Assembly: GCF_000020145.1 (NCBI RefSeq)
Contig: NC_010644.1
Location: 1,302,001 to 1,366,000, forward strand
Source: Elusimicrobium minutum Pei191
GTDB taxonomy: Bacteria; Elusimicrobiota; Elusimicrobia; Elusimicrobiales; Elusimicrobiaceae
Direction of reading: 5' to 3'
DNA length: 64,000 nucleotides
Of the stretch, positions 36,228-44,481 are shown in pieces. Below the pieces are notes generated by a model. It had not been told where the DNA came from and did no database searches. It saw only the letters and a list, made by a program, of their open reading frames with translations. Position numbers and translations under genes: made by a program. How positions within the stretch are numbered: position 1 is the first letter of the stretch; every line of letters starts with the position of its first letter.

Positions 36228-37730
36228 ATGAATAATATTGCAAAAATATTAAAAGAAACTTTACCTGAGCAGTCCTGCTACGTGGGCGGTTGTTTGCGGG
36301 ACAGTATTCTTAAACGTCCCAGCGGCGACGTTGATATCGCCCTTCCTAAAGAAAATATTAAAAAATACGCGCTTACATTAGCCAAAAAATTAAGCGCTAC
36401 CGCTTTTGAAATGGACGCAAAATTCGGCGTTTGGCGGCTTATTACAAAAAAAGGAAATTTACAAATTGACCTTACGGCTTTCCAGGGTAAAGATTTAAAG
36501 CAGGATTTACAAAGAAGGGATTTTACTATAAACGCGCTTGCTTACCCGGTATCCGCCCAGCCGGAAATAAAGCTTTTAACCGAAACCTCTAAAACTTTTG
36601 TTCGTATAACCAAACTAAAAAATAAAGAAATTATAGATCTGGCAACCTCTGTTAAAGATATTAAAAACAAAACGGTAAAAATGTCTAACAATAAAGTTTT
36701 TAAAGAAGATCCTTTACGCTCTTTAAGAGCTTTTAGAACAGCCACCGAACTTGGTTTTAAAATAGACAAAAAAACTTTAGAGCAAATTAAAAAAGACGCT
36801 AAACAAATAAACAAAAGCGCGGGCGAAAGAATACGCGAGGAACTTGTAAGGATATTTAACCAAAACAACACAAAAAAACACCTTGAGGACATGGACAGAT
36901 GCGGGCTTTTAACAGCGCTTTTCCCGATACTTGAGGACCAGCGCAGATGCGCTGAAGTTTATTACGGCAAAGGCGGCGTTTTAAAACACACTTTACTTGT
37001 TGTTGACGCGGCCGAATATCTGCTTAACAACACTAAAAAAGTTTTCCCTAAATACCATAAAAAACTTGAAAAATTTACAAAAGATAAAACGCTTTATAAA
37101 ATGGCCGCGCTTTTGCATGACGTCGCCAAACCTGCGACTGCGAAAGAAATGGAAGGACGTTTACGATTCTTTTTTCATGAAGCGGTAGGCGCAAAAATAG
37201 CTGAAGATATTTTAAAAAAGCTGCGTTACAGCACAGCCCAGACACGCATGATATGCGCAATGATACGTGAACATTTGCGTCCGAGCAATTTGGCAAGCAA
37301 TGACGTGCTTACCGACAAAGCTGTTTACAAATTTTTTAGAGATATGGGCGAGGCCGGCGTTCCTATGCTGCTTCTTTGCTGGTCCGACTATTGCAGTTAT
37401 ATAACAAGAAACCAGCTTTTTAAAATACTTCCGCTTACAACAAAACCTGTAATGACTATTGACGAAAGTAAAGAAAAGGGAAACGTAAGCAAAACCTTGC
37501 GCCACATGCAGGTTGTAAACCATTTGTTTAAAAAGTATTTTGAACAGACCCCAAAAATAAACCCACCGAAAATAATAGACGGAAAAGAAATAATGACGGC
37601 CTTAAAAATAAAACCCGGCCCGGTAATAGGCGAAATACTTGAAGCCGTAGCACTGGCGCAGGTTGAAGGAAAGGTTAAAAATAAATCAGACGCTGTTAAA
37701 TTTATAAAAACCTTAAAAATAAAAAGCTGA
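36228..37730 (+). CDS. CCA tRNA nucleotidyltransferase / poly(A) polymerase family, with HD domain
   Basis: A 500-residue class II nucleotidyltransferase. The head domain shows CYVGGCLRDSIL followed by GDVDIA (catalytic Asp pair). The RRDFTINALAY motif and a neck RAFRTATELGF follow. Residues about 255-410 carry an HD-type phosphohydrolase domain (HTLLVVDAAEYL, LLHDVAKPAT). In bacteria this layout belongs either to CCA-adding enzymes or to poly(A) polymerase I relatives. The tRNA gene just downstream lacks an encoded CCA, so the organism needs a CCA-adding enzyme; I favour that role. Confidence 0.88.
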   Translation: MNNIAKILKETLPEQSCYVGGCLRDSILKRPSGDVDIALPKENIKKYALTLAKKLSATAFEMDAKFGVWRLITKKGNLQIDLTAFQGKDLKQDLQRRDFTINALAYPVSAQPEIKLLTETSKTFVRITKLKNKEIIDLATSVKDIKNKTVKMSNNKVFKEDPLRSLRAFRTATELGFKIDKKTLEQIKKDAKQINKSAGERIREELVRIFNQNNTKKHLEDMDRCGLLTALFPILEDQRRCAEVYYGKGGVLKHTLLVVDAAEYLLNNTKKVFPKYHKKLEKFTKDKTLYKMAALLHDVAKPATAKEMEGRLRFFFHEAVGAKIAEDILKKLRYSTAQTRMICAMIREHLRPSNLASNDVLTDKAVYKFFRDMGEAGVPMLLLCWSDYCSYITRNQLFKILPLTTKPVMTIDESKEKGNVSKTLRHMQVVNHLFKKYFEQTPKINPPKIIDGKEIMTALKIKPGPVIGEILEAVALAQVEGKVKNKSDAVKFIKTLKIKS

Positions 37731-37795
37731 CTTTGATTTATAAATCCGGCGTCGGCTCACTCCTGATAATATACAAACAACCGGTGAAAATATTG

Positions 37796-37801
37796 TAGAA
37801 T
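37796..37801 (+). promoter_or_regulatory. -10 element of the tRNA-Gly gene
   Basis: TAGAAT lies 14 bases before the mature tRNA 5' end, leaving about 7-8 bases of 5' leader for RNase P to remove. The -35 region is not clear. Confidence 0.4.
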
Positions 37802-37815
37802 GAATTTGTGTAATT

Positions 37816-37886
37816 GCGGGCGTAGTTCAATGGTAGAACGAGAGCTTCCCAAGCTTTAGACGTGGGTTCGATTCCCATCGCCCGCT
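37816..37886 (+). tRNA. tRNA-Gly (anticodon CCC)
   Basis: A 71-base cloverleaf. The acceptor stem GCGGGCG pairs with CGCCCGC (37879-37885), discriminator T. D arm GTTC-AATGGTA-GAAC; anticodon stem AGAGC/GCTTT with loop TTCCCAA (anticodon CCC, reading GGG); T arm GTGGG-TTCGATT-CCCAT. The 3' CCA is not encoded. The gene has its own -10 and stands between two plus-strand genes. Confidence 0.97.
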
Positions 37887-37922
37887 TATTTAAATTTATA
37901 TTTCCTGAGCTTGGAGGGAATG

Positions 37923-38546
37923 ATGACGGACGAATTGGATTTGGAACCTAAGTTAGAAAGCAACACAAAAAAATCTAAAGATTTTTGGCTTTTTTTAATT
38001 TTTGTTGATATCATTGCCCTTGTTTTCTTTGGATTTATGATATACCAATCTTTATCCGAAAAATTTAATACCCCTGCCCAGGCTAAAGAAGCAGTTCAAA
38101 TAAAAGATACCGTTGTGTCTGAGCAGCCCAAACCCGAAGATAAAAAAGCGCCGCAGGAAACCACACCAAAACCACAGCCTAAAGAAGAGCCTGCTCCCGC
38201 GCCCGGCGCGGTCCCGGTTGAGCAGCCTCCCGTTTCACCTTTGCCCTCGGTAGTGCAGGCGGCCATGCCGGAACTTGAAAAAAAGCAAAGCGTTATCGTT
38301 GAGCCTACAAAAGGAAAGACCAGAAAGGTTACATTTAAATATTTCGGCGATGCCAAATCCGTAAAAATCGTAAGCGGATTTACAATGACAAAACCGCAGG
38401 ATTTAAAAAAGATAGGCGGAGTTTGGCAGGGCAGTTTTATAATTTACCCCGGCGAATATAAATATCTGTTTATTGTTGACGGAACGCAGACTTTGGACCC
38501 GCACGCGCCGGAAAAAGACGGAAGATCTTTTATAAAAATTGACTAA
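37923..38546 (+). CDS. Membrane-anchored protein with CBM48/AMPK-like glycogen-binding domain
   Basis: A 207-residue protein. An acidic N-terminus is followed by one membrane helix (about residues 21-42), a Pro/Glu/Lys-rich linker (about 55-115) and a C-terminal immunoglobulin-like domain (about 125-207: KVTFKYFGDAKSVKIVSGF, GVWQGSFIIYPGEYKYLFIVDG). The last part closely follows the pattern of E-set domains found in AMPK beta subunits and glycogen-branching enzymes. I chose ATG 37923, 5 bases after GGAGG. With a short cytoplasmic N-terminus, the domain probably faces the periplasm. Its partner is unknown. Confidence 0.8.
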   Translation: MTDELDLEPKLESNTKKSKDFWLFLIFVDIIALVFFGFMIYQSLSEKFNTPAQAKEAVQIKDTVVSEQPKPEDKKAPQETTPKPQPKEEPAPAPGAVPVEQPPVSPLPSVVQAAMPELEKKQSVIVEPTKGKTRKVTFKYFGDAKSVKIVSGFTMTKPQDLKKIGGVWQGSFIIYPGEYKYLFIVDGTQTLDPHAPEKDGRSFIKID

Positions 38547-38558
38547 GGCGGTAAACAC

Positions 38559-39164
38559 ATGGATTTTCATTGGCATAAAGGAATTGAGGAGTATATAGAC
38601 GCGTTAGCTTCGGACAACGCCACCCCGGGCGGCGGCAGCGCCGCGGCTGCTTCAGGCGCTATAGGCTGCGCTTTAGCTATTATGGCAATGCGCGTTACGG
38701 CTAAATTAAAAGCTACGGACCCAAACATAATTCCGGCGCTTAACAATGTTTCCGCCGAGGTAGAAACCGCTGAAAATACTTTAAAAAAATTCACTTTAGA
38801 AGACAGCGCCGCTTACCAAAACTATATAAACCTTAAAAAAGAACAAAAAACAAATCCTGAAATCTCTTTAGATAACGCTATTACCGATATGGCAATAGTG
38901 CCTGTCAACACCGCGCTTGAATGTATTAAAGTGCTTAAAACGCTTGATAATGTTAAAAACGGTATTTCACCTGTAATAGCGTCCGACATGCTTTGCGGAC
39001 AACACATGCTTTTTTGCACTATCAGATGCTGTATGGAAATGATGAGAACGAATTTGCCTTTTGTAAAAGTTGATGCCGTTATAACGCTTTTAGCCCAAAC
39101 AATTGAACACTGTGAACAATTCCTGGAGGCTACCCCAGAATGCCCAAAACAGCCGGAACTGTAG
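38559..39164 (+). CDS. Cyclodeaminase/methenyl-THF cyclohydrolase family protein
   Basis: A 201-residue protein of the FTCD-C/FchA family. The conserved start contains DNATPGGGSAAAASGAIGCALAIMAMR, and the helical rest fits (SAAYQNYINLKK, VPVNTALECIKVL). Family members either deaminate formimino-THF or hydrolyse methenyl-THF to formyl-THF. It is not fused to a formiminotransferase and no such gene is adjacent, so the FchA-like reaction is more likely. It ends inside the next gene. Confidence 0.87.
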   Translation: MDFHWHKGIEEYIDALASDNATPGGGSAAAASGAIGCALAIMAMRVTAKLKATDPNIIPALNNVSAEVETAENTLKKFTLEDSAAYQNYINLKKEQKTNPEISLDNAITDMAIVPVNTALECIKVLKTLDNVKNGISPVIASDMLCGQHMLFCTIRCCMEMMRTNLPFVKVDAVITLLAQTIEHCEQFLEATPECPKQPEL

Positions 39165-40732
39165 AAGTAAACCCGATAGAAGAACTTTTGGAAAGCGTTA
39201 CGGTAAGCCTGCCCAACGCGCCGCAAGACGTTGTTGAGAAAATTGTTATTGTATACAACGGCAAAAGAACCGCGCGCCAAATGTTTGAAATTATTAAACA
39301 GCTTAAAGAAGAAGTTGTTATCAACGTCTTTAATACCGATGATTTTATAGCACAAATACTTCTTGACAAAACAACCGTCCGCGCGGCGTCAAAAGAATTA
39401 AAAACCATAAAAAACAAAGAAGATATTTCCAAATTCCAAAAAATTTTAGGTTTTAGCGAAAAAACAAAAGATATTCTGGCGCAATTCTACGCTTCTGCAG
39501 GGGCTTTAATGTCTTTTGATGAAGAAATGTCATCAGCTTTAGCAGAAGTCGGATACAAAGAAAATCCTGAAACGCCCAAAGCGCTTGAAGCTATAAAAAA
39601 ACTTGAAGAAAAAGCCTTAACCGCGAAAAACCATAAAAACCATGCTGCGCAAAATAAAGAAGATATTACGCACTATGCTTTAAAATATAATTTCCCCTTT
39701 GCTTTAGCAAAAATTATGCTGGAAAGATTTAACCGCACAGGCGCAAGGCATTTTAAAACGGAATTAAATTTCCTAATGTCTGCGTTAAATAAAATAAGCC
39801 AAAATGAAAAAATAAATTCTTTTTTAGCCGCAAAAGTTCTATGCGGTTTTCTTACAATTGACGACGCCCAAAAATTCACTGAGATGAGCAAGGAATTAAC
39901 CTACTTAATTGACGGCGACGATATTTTTATTTTAGGCTGCCGCTATTTAAGAACAAAAACCGCTAAAGAAGTGCGCTATACTTTAGACGCTATTTTAAAA
40001 AGACTTCCTTTCGCGGAAATTAAAGAAGAAAATTTGGGCCTTGCCGTTTCCGTTTTAATAGACGGCACCCAGGAATCTTTGGAACAAGCCATGTTAAAAG
40101 CGCAAAAAGCTAAAGATATGTACTCTTTTAGAAAAAGCCTTGCAAAATATGATTGTTTTGACCCTTTTACTTATGAAATTTCTAAAAAATTCGCGGGCGT
40201 AATAACGGCAGGCCGGCTTGTTGAAAATTTTAATTCTATTTTAAACAGCCTGCCATTTTGCTCCTCCCCTGCGGAAAATAATGATTTAGCCTGCAAAGTT
40301 CTTTTAAACAAAATAAAACAGGAAGAAGCTGTCACCCAGGCTACTTACCGCCGTAATTTAAAAGCAAAAAGTTTAACCGAAGGGCTTGCGCCCGAGGTGT
40401 TAAAAAAATATCTAGGCACTATGAGTCCGGAAGATATTATCGCTATTTTTGACAAAGCGCTTTCGCATTATTCGTTTTGGAAAACGGACAGCAAGAAACA
40501 TCTTTACGCGTTGGAAGCGGTTATCGCGCAGCTTAACGGCACTTCAACGGAGGAAATTTCCCGCTTTGTTTTGGAATCTTTAGAAGAAGGGCAAAATATG
40601 GAAGAAATTTCAGATACTCTTATGCAAATTCCTTCCAAAGATAAACTTAAGTTAAAATATACGGATTTAAAAAATTTTCAACAAGACGGAAAGGCCCCGC
40701 CCCCGTCATCTTTATCCGACATATTTAACTAA
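39140..40732 (+). CDS. Unrecognised 530-residue helical protein
   Basis: I do not recognise a domain. The start at 39140 is supported by GGAGG 10 bases upstream, inside the end of the cyclodeaminase-like gene (25-base overlap), so the two are probably translated together. The sequence is soluble, with no signal peptide or membrane segment, and rich in Lys, Glu, Leu and Ala. Residues about 10-70 (VSLPNAPQDVVEKIVIVYNGKRTARQMFEII) have an alpha/beta character; the rest looks like successive helix pairs, as in helical-repeat scaffolds. It ends with a Pro-rich PPPSSLSDIFN. Codon use resembles its neighbours. It is followed by the promoter of the GYF-domain gene. Confidence 0.8.
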   Translation: MPKTAGTVEVNPIEELLESVTVSLPNAPQDVVEKIVIVYNGKRTARQMFEIIKQLKEEVVINVFNTDDFIAQILLDKTTVRAASKELKTIKNKEDISKFQKILGFSEKTKDILAQFYASAGALMSFDEEMSSALAEVGYKENPETPKALEAIKKLEEKALTAKNHKNHAAQNKEDITHYALKYNFPFALAKIMLERFNRTGARHFKTELNFLMSALNKISQNEKINSFLAAKVLCGFLTIDDAQKFTEMSKELTYLIDGDDIFILGCRYLRTKTAKEVRYTLDAILKRLPFAEIKEENLGLAVSVLIDGTQESLEQAMLKAQKAKDMYSFRKSLAKYDCFDPFTYEISKKFAGVITAGRLVENFNSILNSLPFCSSPAENNDLACKVLLNKIKQEEAVTQATYRRNLKAKSLTEGLAPEVLKKYLGTMSPEDIIAIFDKALSHYSFWKTDSKKHLYALEAVIAQLNGTSTEEISRFVLESLEEGQNMEEISDTLMQIPSKDKLKLKYTDLKNFQQDGKAPPPSSLSDIFN

Positions 40733-40761
40733 CATAAAAATGTTTTATATTTATAGAAAAT

Positions 40762-40790
40762 TTGCTATGCTAATTTAAAGACCGTATAAG
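40762..40790 (+). promoter_or_regulatory. Promoter for the GYF-domain protein gene
   Basis: -35 TTGCTA (40762-40767), a 17-base spacer and -10 TATAAG (40785-40790), about 30 bases before the ATG at 40821, with an AAGGGAA ribosome-binding site between. Confidence 0.45.
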
Positions 40791-40820
40791 TAGAATAAAT
40801 TAAAATAAGGGAATTATATT

Positions 40821-42968
40821 ATGAGATATTGGGTTTATATAAACAACAAGGTCATGGGACCTTATGAGGAAGGTAATATACCGGAACTGCAGGGGTTTAC
40901 TCCGGACACGTTAATATCTTCCGAAATTATTGAAGAAGGAGCAAGCCAGGAATGGATTCCGGCAAGAGCGGTCCTCCATATTCCCGACCCTATACTTGAT
41001 AACGTTTCCGAAAGACATTTGGACACAGGCTCCGTTACTAATACCTATGTCGCGGCCGGCGATTTAGCCAAAGGCGGGGAAATAGTTGGGGAAAAAGAAG
41101 AATATACCCAAAGCGCCGAAGAACTTTTAAATGAAATTTTTAGTCTTAAAAAAGAAGTACAAAATCTTAGAAAAGACGTTAACCGCATTATTAAAAACAC
41201 CGGGAAACCGGAAGATACCAAAGACGTTCCGGCGGCTGATCCTTTTGAAGAAACTTTAACGGAAAGAGCGCACCTCGGAAAAGTAATAGCGGGAAGCAAT
41301 TCTCTAGACTCTGCTGACGACGCGCTTGTAACAAAAGTAGAAAGTATAGCGGAAGACAATACCCCCCCGCAAATGGAAATGGCACCTGTTACAACAGTTG
41401 AACAAACAGAAACAGATTTAAACAATGAAAATATTGAAGGCAAGATTATTGATTCTTTCTCAGCTGTTTCTATAGTTCCCGAGCTTAATAATTTAAAGCA
41501 GGAAGAACCGGCGGAGCAACCTGCACAACAAATTGAAGAACCTGCCCCTAAACAGGAAGAACCCGCGCAGCAAGAACCGTTACAGGAAACTTTACCGCAG
41601 CAGCAGGATAATTTAAAAACGCAAGAAGAAACCGTGCAGAAAGAAACTGCGCAGGAGCAAAAGGCTCAAGAAATACAACACCCCGTCCAACAGCAAGAAC
41701 CTATGCCTGTACCCGAACTTGCGGACATGCAACCCGTAACTGACTCCGATTTGGGAAAGCAAAAGAACCCCGCCGAACAACACCAAATGCCACCCCAGCC
41801 TGACATAGAATCTATAAAAATAGAACCTATTTCTTTAGGCACGGAAGACGCGTTGCTTACTCAGACTTTTACGCAGCAGAACTCTTCTATTGAAGATGAC
41901 GCTGCGGTAGTGGCGTCGGCGCTTGATTCTCTTTATAAGGCACCCCCTGTAAAAAAGGAAGAACCTGCCAAAGAAGAAACCATTGAGTTTGAGGATTTAA
42001 TAGCTCCCAAAGACGCGCCTAAAGAGGAAACCGTGTTTGAAACAAAAATGAACACAGTTCCCGAAATACAGCTTAATGAAGCCACTTCTTTAATATCGGA
42101 CTTTATACCGCCAAGCGAAGTATCTAAAGAAGACGATAAAGCCGCTTCTGAAGACGTGCAGGAAATCGTCTCGCCGTTGGAAAGAACAAAAACCGCCGCC
42201 GGCCCCGTTAATGACGCGTCCGATAATATTGATTTAAACTCTCCGTTTGACACTCCCGTAGTTAAAAGGGTTAAGCCTACGGACATTAAAACAAGTCCGT
42301 TAATTTCAGCTAAAGATACGGCGGAATTTTCCGAAAACACCGAAAGGATTAACGATATTGACCAATTCGGCACAATAGAAGAAACAACTTCCTACAAGTC
42401 AGCTAAAGGTAATGGAGCGAAAAAAATAATGCTGGGTTTATTTGCTGTTTTAGCCATAGCTATAATATATATGGGACTGCTTTTTGTAGGAATAGCACCG
42501 GACTTTCTCAACCTTATGGGAAATAAAGAAGCGCCTGAAGAAGATATTTCACAACCTAACTCGGGACTGCAAATGCCACAATCCATCGATGATATTTTTG
42601 CAACTCAGGAGTTTAACGAAACTCCCGCTTCTGCAATGTCTGAAAGCTCTTCCGGTGACGGGCTGCCCTTCTCTTCTATACCTTCTTCATCAAACAATGT
42701 TGAATCTCAAGTCCTTTCAGACGTAAGATTCTATCTTTTGCCTACGGGGCAAATCCTTGAGAATGTTATAAACTTAAAACATCCTACTGCAACCTCCCAA
42801 ATAGAATGGACCACAAAAGAGTTTGATGCAGATAACTATGTCGTTACGGTGAAAATACCGCCGGAAACGCCAAACGGGCTTAATACAATATATAAATTCA
42901 ACTATAACCCGACAACAAGAATTATAACTCCTTTAACTTCAAGTTCAAAAAATATTTTAGGACAATAA
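40821..42968 (+). CDS. Membrane protein with N-terminal GYF domain and long acidic Gln-rich linker
   Basis: A 715-residue protein. Residues 1-55 form a GYF_2-type domain (YWVYINNKVMGPYEEGNI, EWIPARAV). A short coiled coil lies at about residues 92-115. Residues 210-330 are extremely rich in Gln, Glu and Pro (EEPAQQEPLQETLPQQQ type), and most of 330-525 is acidic and disordered. One membrane helix (about 534-557) follows, then a Ser-rich stretch and a small C-terminal beta domain (about 625-715). The long N-terminal part is therefore probably cytoplasmic and the last 150 residues periplasmic. GYF domains bind Pro-rich peptides. It could be an envelope or motility scaffold; this is not established. 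Confidence 0.85.
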   Translation: MRYWVYINNKVMGPYEEGNIPELQGFTPDTLISSEIIEEGASQEWIPARAVLHIPDPILDNVSERHLDTGSVTNTYVAAGDLAKGGEIVGEKEEYTQSAEELLNEIFSLKKEVQNLRKDVNRIIKNTGKPEDTKDVPAADPFEETLTERAHLGKVIAGSNSLDSADDALVTKVESIAEDNTPPQMEMAPVTTVEQTETDLNNENIEGKIIDSFSAVSIVPELNNLKQEEPAEQPAQQIEEPAPKQEEPAQQEPLQETLPQQQDNLKTQEETVQKETAQEQKAQEIQHPVQQQEPMPVPELADMQPVTDSDLGKQKNPAEQHQMPPQPDIESIKIEPISLGTEDALLTQTFTQQNSSIEDDAAVVASALDSLYKAPPVKKEEPAKEETIEFEDLIAPKDAPKEETVFETKMNTVPEIQLNEATSLISDFIPPSEVSKEDDKAASEDVQEIVSPLERTKTAAGPVNDASDNIDLNSPFDTPVVKRVKPTDIKTSPLISAKDTAEFSENTERINDIDQFGTIEETTSYKSAKGNGAKKIMLGLFAVLAIAIIYMGLLFVGIAPDFLNLMGNKEAPEEDISQPNSGLQMPQSIDDIFATQEFNETPASAMSESSSGDGLPFSSIPSSSNNVESQVLSDVRFYLLPTGQILENVINLKHPTATSQIEWTTKEFDADNYVVTVKIPPETPNGLNTIYKFNYNPTTRIITPLTSSSKNILGQ

Positions 42969-42972
42969 TAAA

Positions 42973-43003
42973 ATCCCCCGGACTAAAAGCCCGGGGGATT
43001 TTT
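42973..43003 (+). terminator. Terminator of the GYF-domain gene
   Basis: ATCCCCCGG pairs with CCGGGGGAT (9 base pairs) followed by TTTTT, 4 bases after the stop codon. Confidence 0.85.
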
Positions 43004-43083
43004 ACATAACCTCCGCTTTGATACCGCATAAAAAAAGTTCCCATACCCCAACTTACTCAAGGGTAAAGATTTTAACAAAAAGT

Positions 43084-43109
43084 AAAACCCCCGTTCAAAC
43101 GGGGGTTTT
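43084..43109. terminator. Bidirectional hairpin terminator
   Basis: AAAACCCCCG paired with CGGGGGTTTT around six bases, with T-rich flanks on both strands. On the minus strand it would end the 93-residue orphan gene; on the plus strand it is a second stop 80 bases after the first terminator. Confidence 0.65.
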
Positions 43110-43136
43110 ATTCTGTAATGTTTTTATAAAAAACAT

Positions 43137-43175
43137 GGAGGGTGTGTGTGGCACCCTCCACTGTGCTTTTAGTGG
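43137..43175. other. Tandem hairpins of unknown role between genes
   Basis: GGAGGGTG (43137-43144) pairs perfectly with CACCCTCC (43152-43159) around a GT-repeat loop, and CCACT (43158-43162) can pair with AGTGG (43171-43175). No T-run follows directly, so these are not plain terminators. A 10-base palindrome, AAGATATCTT, follows at 43184-43193. They lie in the 225-base gap 42969-43193, which otherwise holds only the two terminators. Confidence 0.4.
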
Positions 43176-43193
43176 GATAAGGGAAGATATCTT

Positions 43194-43475
43194 TTAAATA
43201 TGCATGTAGTCGAAACGGGAAAATCTGTTAAATATTTTTTTTAAAGAGTACATATTCAAAACTCTGTTTTCTTTAGTTTTTAAATAGGAATAAACAACTT
43301 TATTATTTGAATACTCTCCAAGCGGCTGCGCCTCTTTTATTAAAGAAATTTCTTGTTTCAAATTTTTGGCGTGCTTAACTGAAAGCAAAGTATAAATATT
43401 TCCGCTTTTACACCAAAGTAAAAGTATTCCTTCTTTAGGAATATTATTTGATTCTGTTTTATTCATATTTAACAT
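43194..43475 (-). CDS. Orphan hypothetical protein, 93 residues
   Basis: A lysine- and asparagine-rich soluble protein with no signal peptide and no domain I recognise (central motif ILLLWCKSGNIYTLLSVKHAKNL). A good promoter lies at 43500-43527 and a hairpin terminator downstream at 43084-43109, which supports a real transcription unit. The Shine-Dalgarno sequence is weak. AT content is higher than in neighbouring genes. Confidence 0.5.
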   Translation of the reverse strand: MLNMNKTESNNIPKEGILLLWCKSGNIYTLLSVKHAKNLKQEISLIKEAQPLGEYSNNKVVYSYLKTKENRVLNMYSLKKIFNRFSRFDYMHI

Positions 43476-43499
43476 CTTATAACCAATCCTGATTATAAT

Positions 43500-43527
43500 A
43501 ATATAATGTTTTTTATTTATTTGTCTA
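43500..43527 (-). promoter_or_regulatory. Promoter for the orphan 93-residue gene
   Basis: Minus strand: -35 TAGACA (43527-43522), a 16-base spacer and -10 TATATT (43505-43500), about 24 bases before the ATG. Confidence 0.45.
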
Positions 43528-43588
43528 GTGGTATTTTAGCTTTCCTTTACATTCTTTTAAACAGGGTATCAATTATTACATATTTTTA

Positions 43589-43594
43589 TATAAT
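43589..43594 (+). promoter_or_regulatory. -10 hexamer just before the lipoprotein pair
   Basis: A consensus TATAAT, 6 bases before the ATG at 43601. The -35 region is weak. A start site at the ATG would give a leaderless mRNA. Confidence 0.4.
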
Positions 43595-43600
43595 GGATAT

Positions 43601-44068
43601 ATGAATAAAAGACAGCTTTTTGTTTTTACCGTAGTTCTGGCCATGCCTATTATATCTTCAGGCTGCGGAGCGGATATCGCGCAGATAATTTTAAGTTATA
43701 AAAAACTGCAAAACTACATTATGCAACATTCTTTAAAGCAGCCTTCTAAAGGCGGCGTGTACGGGCAAAACGCCCTCCCTAAACAATCCGGCGGCGTAAC
43801 TATAACCAATAAGCAGACTGAAGTAAGGGTAAAAAAAGCTATCTTAGTATCTTCAATGTATACACAGGCATATATGCAAAAAGCCGCGGAAGAATGCACC
43901 GTACAAGGGCAAAAAGAAATGATCGCCGCGCTTAAAGATTTAAATACTTCTTTTATGCGTTCGGCGCAGTCCTCTAAAAATGACGAGGATTTTAAAAAAT
44001 CTTTAGAAAGGAATTTAGCCGCCGCGCAACCCAGATTGAATGCAATTTTGCTAAAATATAAAAAGTAG
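43601..44068 (+). CDS. Putative lipoprotein, 155 residues
   Basis: The signal sequence ends in the lipobox ISSGC (Cys at residue 22), so export and lipidation are likely. The mature part is helical and basic, with two further cysteines absent except in EECTVQGQKE. No family is recognised. It lies 9 bases before a second lipoprotein gene. A TATAAT hexamer 6 bases upstream of the ATG and the lack of a spaced Shine-Dalgarno sequence suggest leaderless translation. Confidence 0.75.
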   Translation: MNKRQLFVFTVVLAMPIISSGCGADIAQIILSYKKLQNYIMQHSLKQPSKGGVYGQNALPKQSGGVTITNKQTEVRVKKAILVSSMYTQAYMQKAAEECTVQGQKEMIAALKDLNTSFMRSAQSSKNDEDFKKSLERNLAAAQPRLNAILLKYKK

Positions 44069-44077
44069 GAGTTACCA

Positions 44078-44419
44078 ATGAAAAAATTATTAGCAGTAAT
44101 GTTAGTTTGTGTTTTATTAATCGCTTGCGGCGGCAACCCTAAAACCAATATCGTTATGTTAAGTAAAAGTGACCTCAACACAATGACAGGCGGGGAAGTT
44201 ACCTCCTTTTATAAAGCAAGTAATAAAGATTTATTAAACAGCCTTGTTTATAACTATGGCGGCGAAGCTTATGACAAACTTGTACCTGTTTTTAATAACA
44301 TGGATGCCGAACTTACGGCAATGTCTAAAGTAACAACAACAAAAGAAGAATATTACCTAAAACTTAAAGTTTTAGTAAAAAAATACCGCACCCAGGTTAA
44401 CAGAGCCTTGAAAAAATAA
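44078..44419 (+). CDS. Putative lipoprotein, 113 residues
   Basis: A short signal sequence (MKKLLAVMLVCVLLIAC) ends in lipobox LIAC at residue 17. The mature part of 96 residues is mainly helical, with no recognised domain. AGGAG 7 bases before the ATG is a good ribosome-binding site. It pairs with the preceding lipoprotein gene as a two-gene unit ended by the hairpin at 44441-44481. Confidence 0.78.
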   Translation: MKKLLAVMLVCVLLIACGGNPKTNIVMLSKSDLNTMTGGEVTSFYKASNKDLLNSLVYNYGGEAYDKLVPVFNNMDAELTAMSKVTTTKEEYYLKLKVLVKKYRTQVNRALKK

Positions 44420-44440
44420 ATTCAAAAATTTTGCTGGCCT

Positions 44441-44481
44441 AAATAAAACCACCCGTTTAATTTAAACGGGTGGTTTTATTT
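44441..44481 (+). terminator. Long perfect hairpin after the lipoprotein pair
   Basis: A 20-base inverted repeat, AAATAAAACCACCCGTTTAA, with its complement one base later. The 3' arm ends in GGTTTTATTT, giving a terminator in the plus direction. It could also act on the minus strand. Confidence 0.8.
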
